Source: Planctomycetia bacterium (GTDB lineage: Bacteria > Planctomycetota > Planctomycetia > Pirellulales > UBA1268). Taken from it: DNA of 7,862 nt. Positions 6,282 through 7,862 of the stretch are shown piece after piece. The translations under genes and the position numbers were made by a program. The stretch covers positions 1 through 7,862 of the forward strand of contig RGBY01000110.1 of NCBI GenBank assembly GCA_009919445.1, written 5' to 3'. Positions within the stretch are counted from its first letter, which is position 1. Every line of letters starts with the position of its first letter. Below the pieces are notes generated by a model. That model saw only the letters and a list, made by a program, of their open reading frames with translations, ran no database searches and was not told where the DNA came from.

Positions 6282-7862
6282 ATCGCAGTCTGTTGAGAAT
6301 CGGGCGAAGCCGAGCACTGGCAGTGTTTGCGTTCGTGGCAGCCTGCTGGGCAACCGCAAAAGCGGTTGATGCAAGGCCTTTGGTGATGGTGGTAATGGAT
6401 CCGCTGGCGGCACCGTTGTCGTGTCCCTGTGTGGCCGGTTATGCCCAGCGTGACTACGAACAGTTGGCTGGCTTTCTGCAGCAGGTGACCGGTTGTGAGG
6501 TGGCCACTCATTTTTCTGAGTCACTCACGTCTCTTGATCCCGCTATCCCTCCTCCTGATATCGTGATTGGCAAGCGGTCAGTGGTGGAAGCAGATAGCAA
6601 GGCCTTGGTGGTGGCCGGCCAGGGTGCACTGGTGCCAGTTGCCAGCCTTACTGATCAGGACGGTTCCCCATGGCAGCATGGGCTGGTTGTTGTCCATTGC
6701 GACGATCCTGTTGAGGTACTGGCGGACCTGGGTGGGCACACGATTTTTCTGGGGCCGGTCGATTGTGCTGAAAAAAATGCTGCGGCCAGGGCTCTCTTTG
6801 ACAGACATGGCCTGGAGATAGCCGCCGCCACTATTTCTGCTGCCTGTAGTGATGGGGCAGCAGCGGTGATCGAAGCAGGCAAAGCAGGCGGCAGGCCGGC
6901 AGCGACTGTTATTTCCAGTTATGCGCAGCCCCTGCTGGAAGGCTGTGGGACAATTCGGAAGGGCGATTTGCGGGTCATTGGTCGTACGGGCAATGTTCCG
7001 TTTGTGACTGCGTTTGTTGCGGCTTCCCTACAGGCAGACCTTCGTGAGGCTGTGCAAAAGGCATTTTTGGCAGTCGGTGATGAGCCTTTGCTCCGGCTGG
7101 CTCTTGAGACGAAGCGTGGCTTTATTCCGTTGGTGGCTGTTCCGGAAACACAACCGGATACTCCTGACGCAAGCGATCAGTCGCGAGAGATGACACCCCG
7201 CCACAACGATGACTGGCCTGGCTGGCGTGGCAGGAAGCGTGATGGACGAGTGCGTTGGCTCCCAGAGCGATTGCCGCAGCGAGATTCATTGCGTTGGAAG
7301 GCCACGCTTTTTGGTGAGGGTGTCGGCGGAGTGGCCGTGGCAGCAGGTGTTGCGGTGGTTGGGGATCGTGATCTGGCCGATGAGCGGGATGTCTTTCATG
7401 GGTTTGATGCAGCGACGGGCAAGCGGCTTTGGATGATTGATTACCCCGCGGCTGGTCACCTTGATTATGGGAACTCACCACGGGCAACACCCCTGCTGGT
7501 TGATGGTCGTGCGTATTTGTTGGGTGCGTTCGGGCATCTGCATTGTTGTGACCTGCGGACAGGCAAAATTGTCTGGCAGCGGCACATCCGCGAAGAATTT
7601 CAGGCAAGCGATGAACTGGTCTGGGGGGTGGCCTCATCCCCACTGCTAAGTGATGGTCAACTGATTCTCAATCCGGGAGGTCCGCAGGCAGCTCTTGTCG
7701 CCCTCGATCCTCAGACGGGGGAGACACTCTGGCAGTCACCGGGAAACCCGGCGGCATTCGCGTCCTTTGTGCTCGGAACCGTCAAGGGGCGTCGGCAATT
7801 AGTCGGCTTCGACAAGATCTCTTGTGGAGGCTGGGATCCAGCGACGGGTGAGCGGCTCTGGA
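6278..7862 (+). CDS. PhnD-like substrate-binding domain fused to a PQQ-type beta-propeller, partial at its 3' end
   Basis: The frame is open for 528 codons from the ATG at 6278 to the window edge. Residues 1-29 form a signal peptide; cleavage after AKA (27-29) is likely, but VAAC23 also fits a loose lipobox. Residues about 33-285 resemble PhnD/SsuA-type periplasmic binding proteins: an early strand with MDPLAAPL, YEQLAGFLQQVTG, DIVIGKRSVV, GLVVVHCDDPVEVLADLGGH, a Ser-Ser-Tyr segment at 213-215, LRVIGRTGNVPF, and a late GDEPLLRLALETKRGFIPL. Seven cysteines occur here (49, 51, 73, 141, 163, 190, 223), including CPC at 49-51. After a linker, DWPGWRG (W313) opens a PQQ/BamB-like propeller with DxxTGxxxW repeats ending at W385, W433, W485 and W528. 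Ligand and role are unknown. In the family, PhnD-type domains bind phosphonate, phosphite or other small ligands for ABC importers, but no permease or ATPase gene is visible. The four-base overlap with the preceding gene suggests the two act together. Confidence 0.85.
   Translation, partial: MNRSLLRIGRSRALAVFAFVAACWATAKAVDARPLVMVVMDPLAAPLSCPCVAGYAQRDYEQLAGFLQQVTGCEVATHFSESLTSLDPAIPPPDIVIGKRSVVEADSKALVVAGQGALVPVASLTDQDGSPWQHGLVVVHCDDPVEVLADLGGHTIFLGPVDCAEKNAAARALFDRHGLEIAAATISAACSDGAAAVIEAGKAGGRPAATVISSYAQPLLEGCGTIRKGDLRVIGRTGNVPFVTAFVAASLQADLREAVQKAFLAVGDEPLLRLALETKRGFIPLVAVPETQPDTPDASDQSREMTPRHNDDWPGWRGRKRDGRVRWLPERLPQRDSLRWKATLFGEGVGGVAVAAGVAVVGDRDLADERDVFHGFDAATGKRLWMIDYPAAGHLDYGNSPRATPLLVDGRAYLLGAFGHLHCCDLRTGKIVWQRHIREEFQASDELVWGVASSPLLSDGQLILNPGGPQAALVALDPQTGETLWQSPGNPAAFASFVLGTVKGRRQLVGFDKISCGGWDPATGERLW

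Noticed and set aside
1..7862. CRISPR array, tRNA/rRNA genes, insertion sequence or phage integration site
   Set aside because: No regularly spaced repeats, no tRNA-like cloverleaf, no transposase or integrase motifs and no long terminal repeats were found by eye on either strand.

Overview
The window most probably comes from a planctomycete, or at least from the Planctomycetes/Verrucomicrobia group. The clearest sign is the minus-strand gene at 1-1886. It encodes a secreted DUF1549/DUF1553 (PSCyt2/PSD1) protein with a CxxCH haem-type motif, a family hugely expanded in Planctomycetes. The other genes fit: a PQQ-type propeller with the DWPxWRG entry motif, a bacterial eRF1-like (baeRF) protein, moderately high GC and long intergenic gaps. 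No species can be named from the sequence.

Layout: the first 4.6 kb is read on the minus strand. In transcription order it holds the baeRF-type protein (4604-3327), a MalY/PatB-type PLP-dependent C-S lyase or aminotransferase (3213-2032), and the DUF1549/DUF1553 protein (1886 to beyond base 1). The gaps of 113 and 145 bp each contain hairpin-forming sequence, so co-transcription is possible but not shown. These three genes have no obvious common pathway.

A divergent intergenic region of about 405 bp (4605-5009) with short inverted and direct repeats separates this block from a plus-strand pair. The pair is a Cys-rich NHL-like beta-propeller protein with a coiled-coil segment (5010-6281) and, overlapping it by the four bases ATGA, an exported protein (6278 to beyond 7862). 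The second protein fuses a PhnD-like periplasmic substrate-binding domain to a PQQ-type beta-propeller.

The plus-strand pair is the most interesting part. Both products carry unusual conserved-looking cysteine motifs (two GCC motifs in one, CPC in the other), both contain propellers, and they are translationally coupled. No ABC permease or ATPase is visible. I infer an envelope-located, two-protein sensing, binding or redox module of unknown ligand. No RNA genes, insertion sequences, CRISPR arrays or attachment sites were seen.
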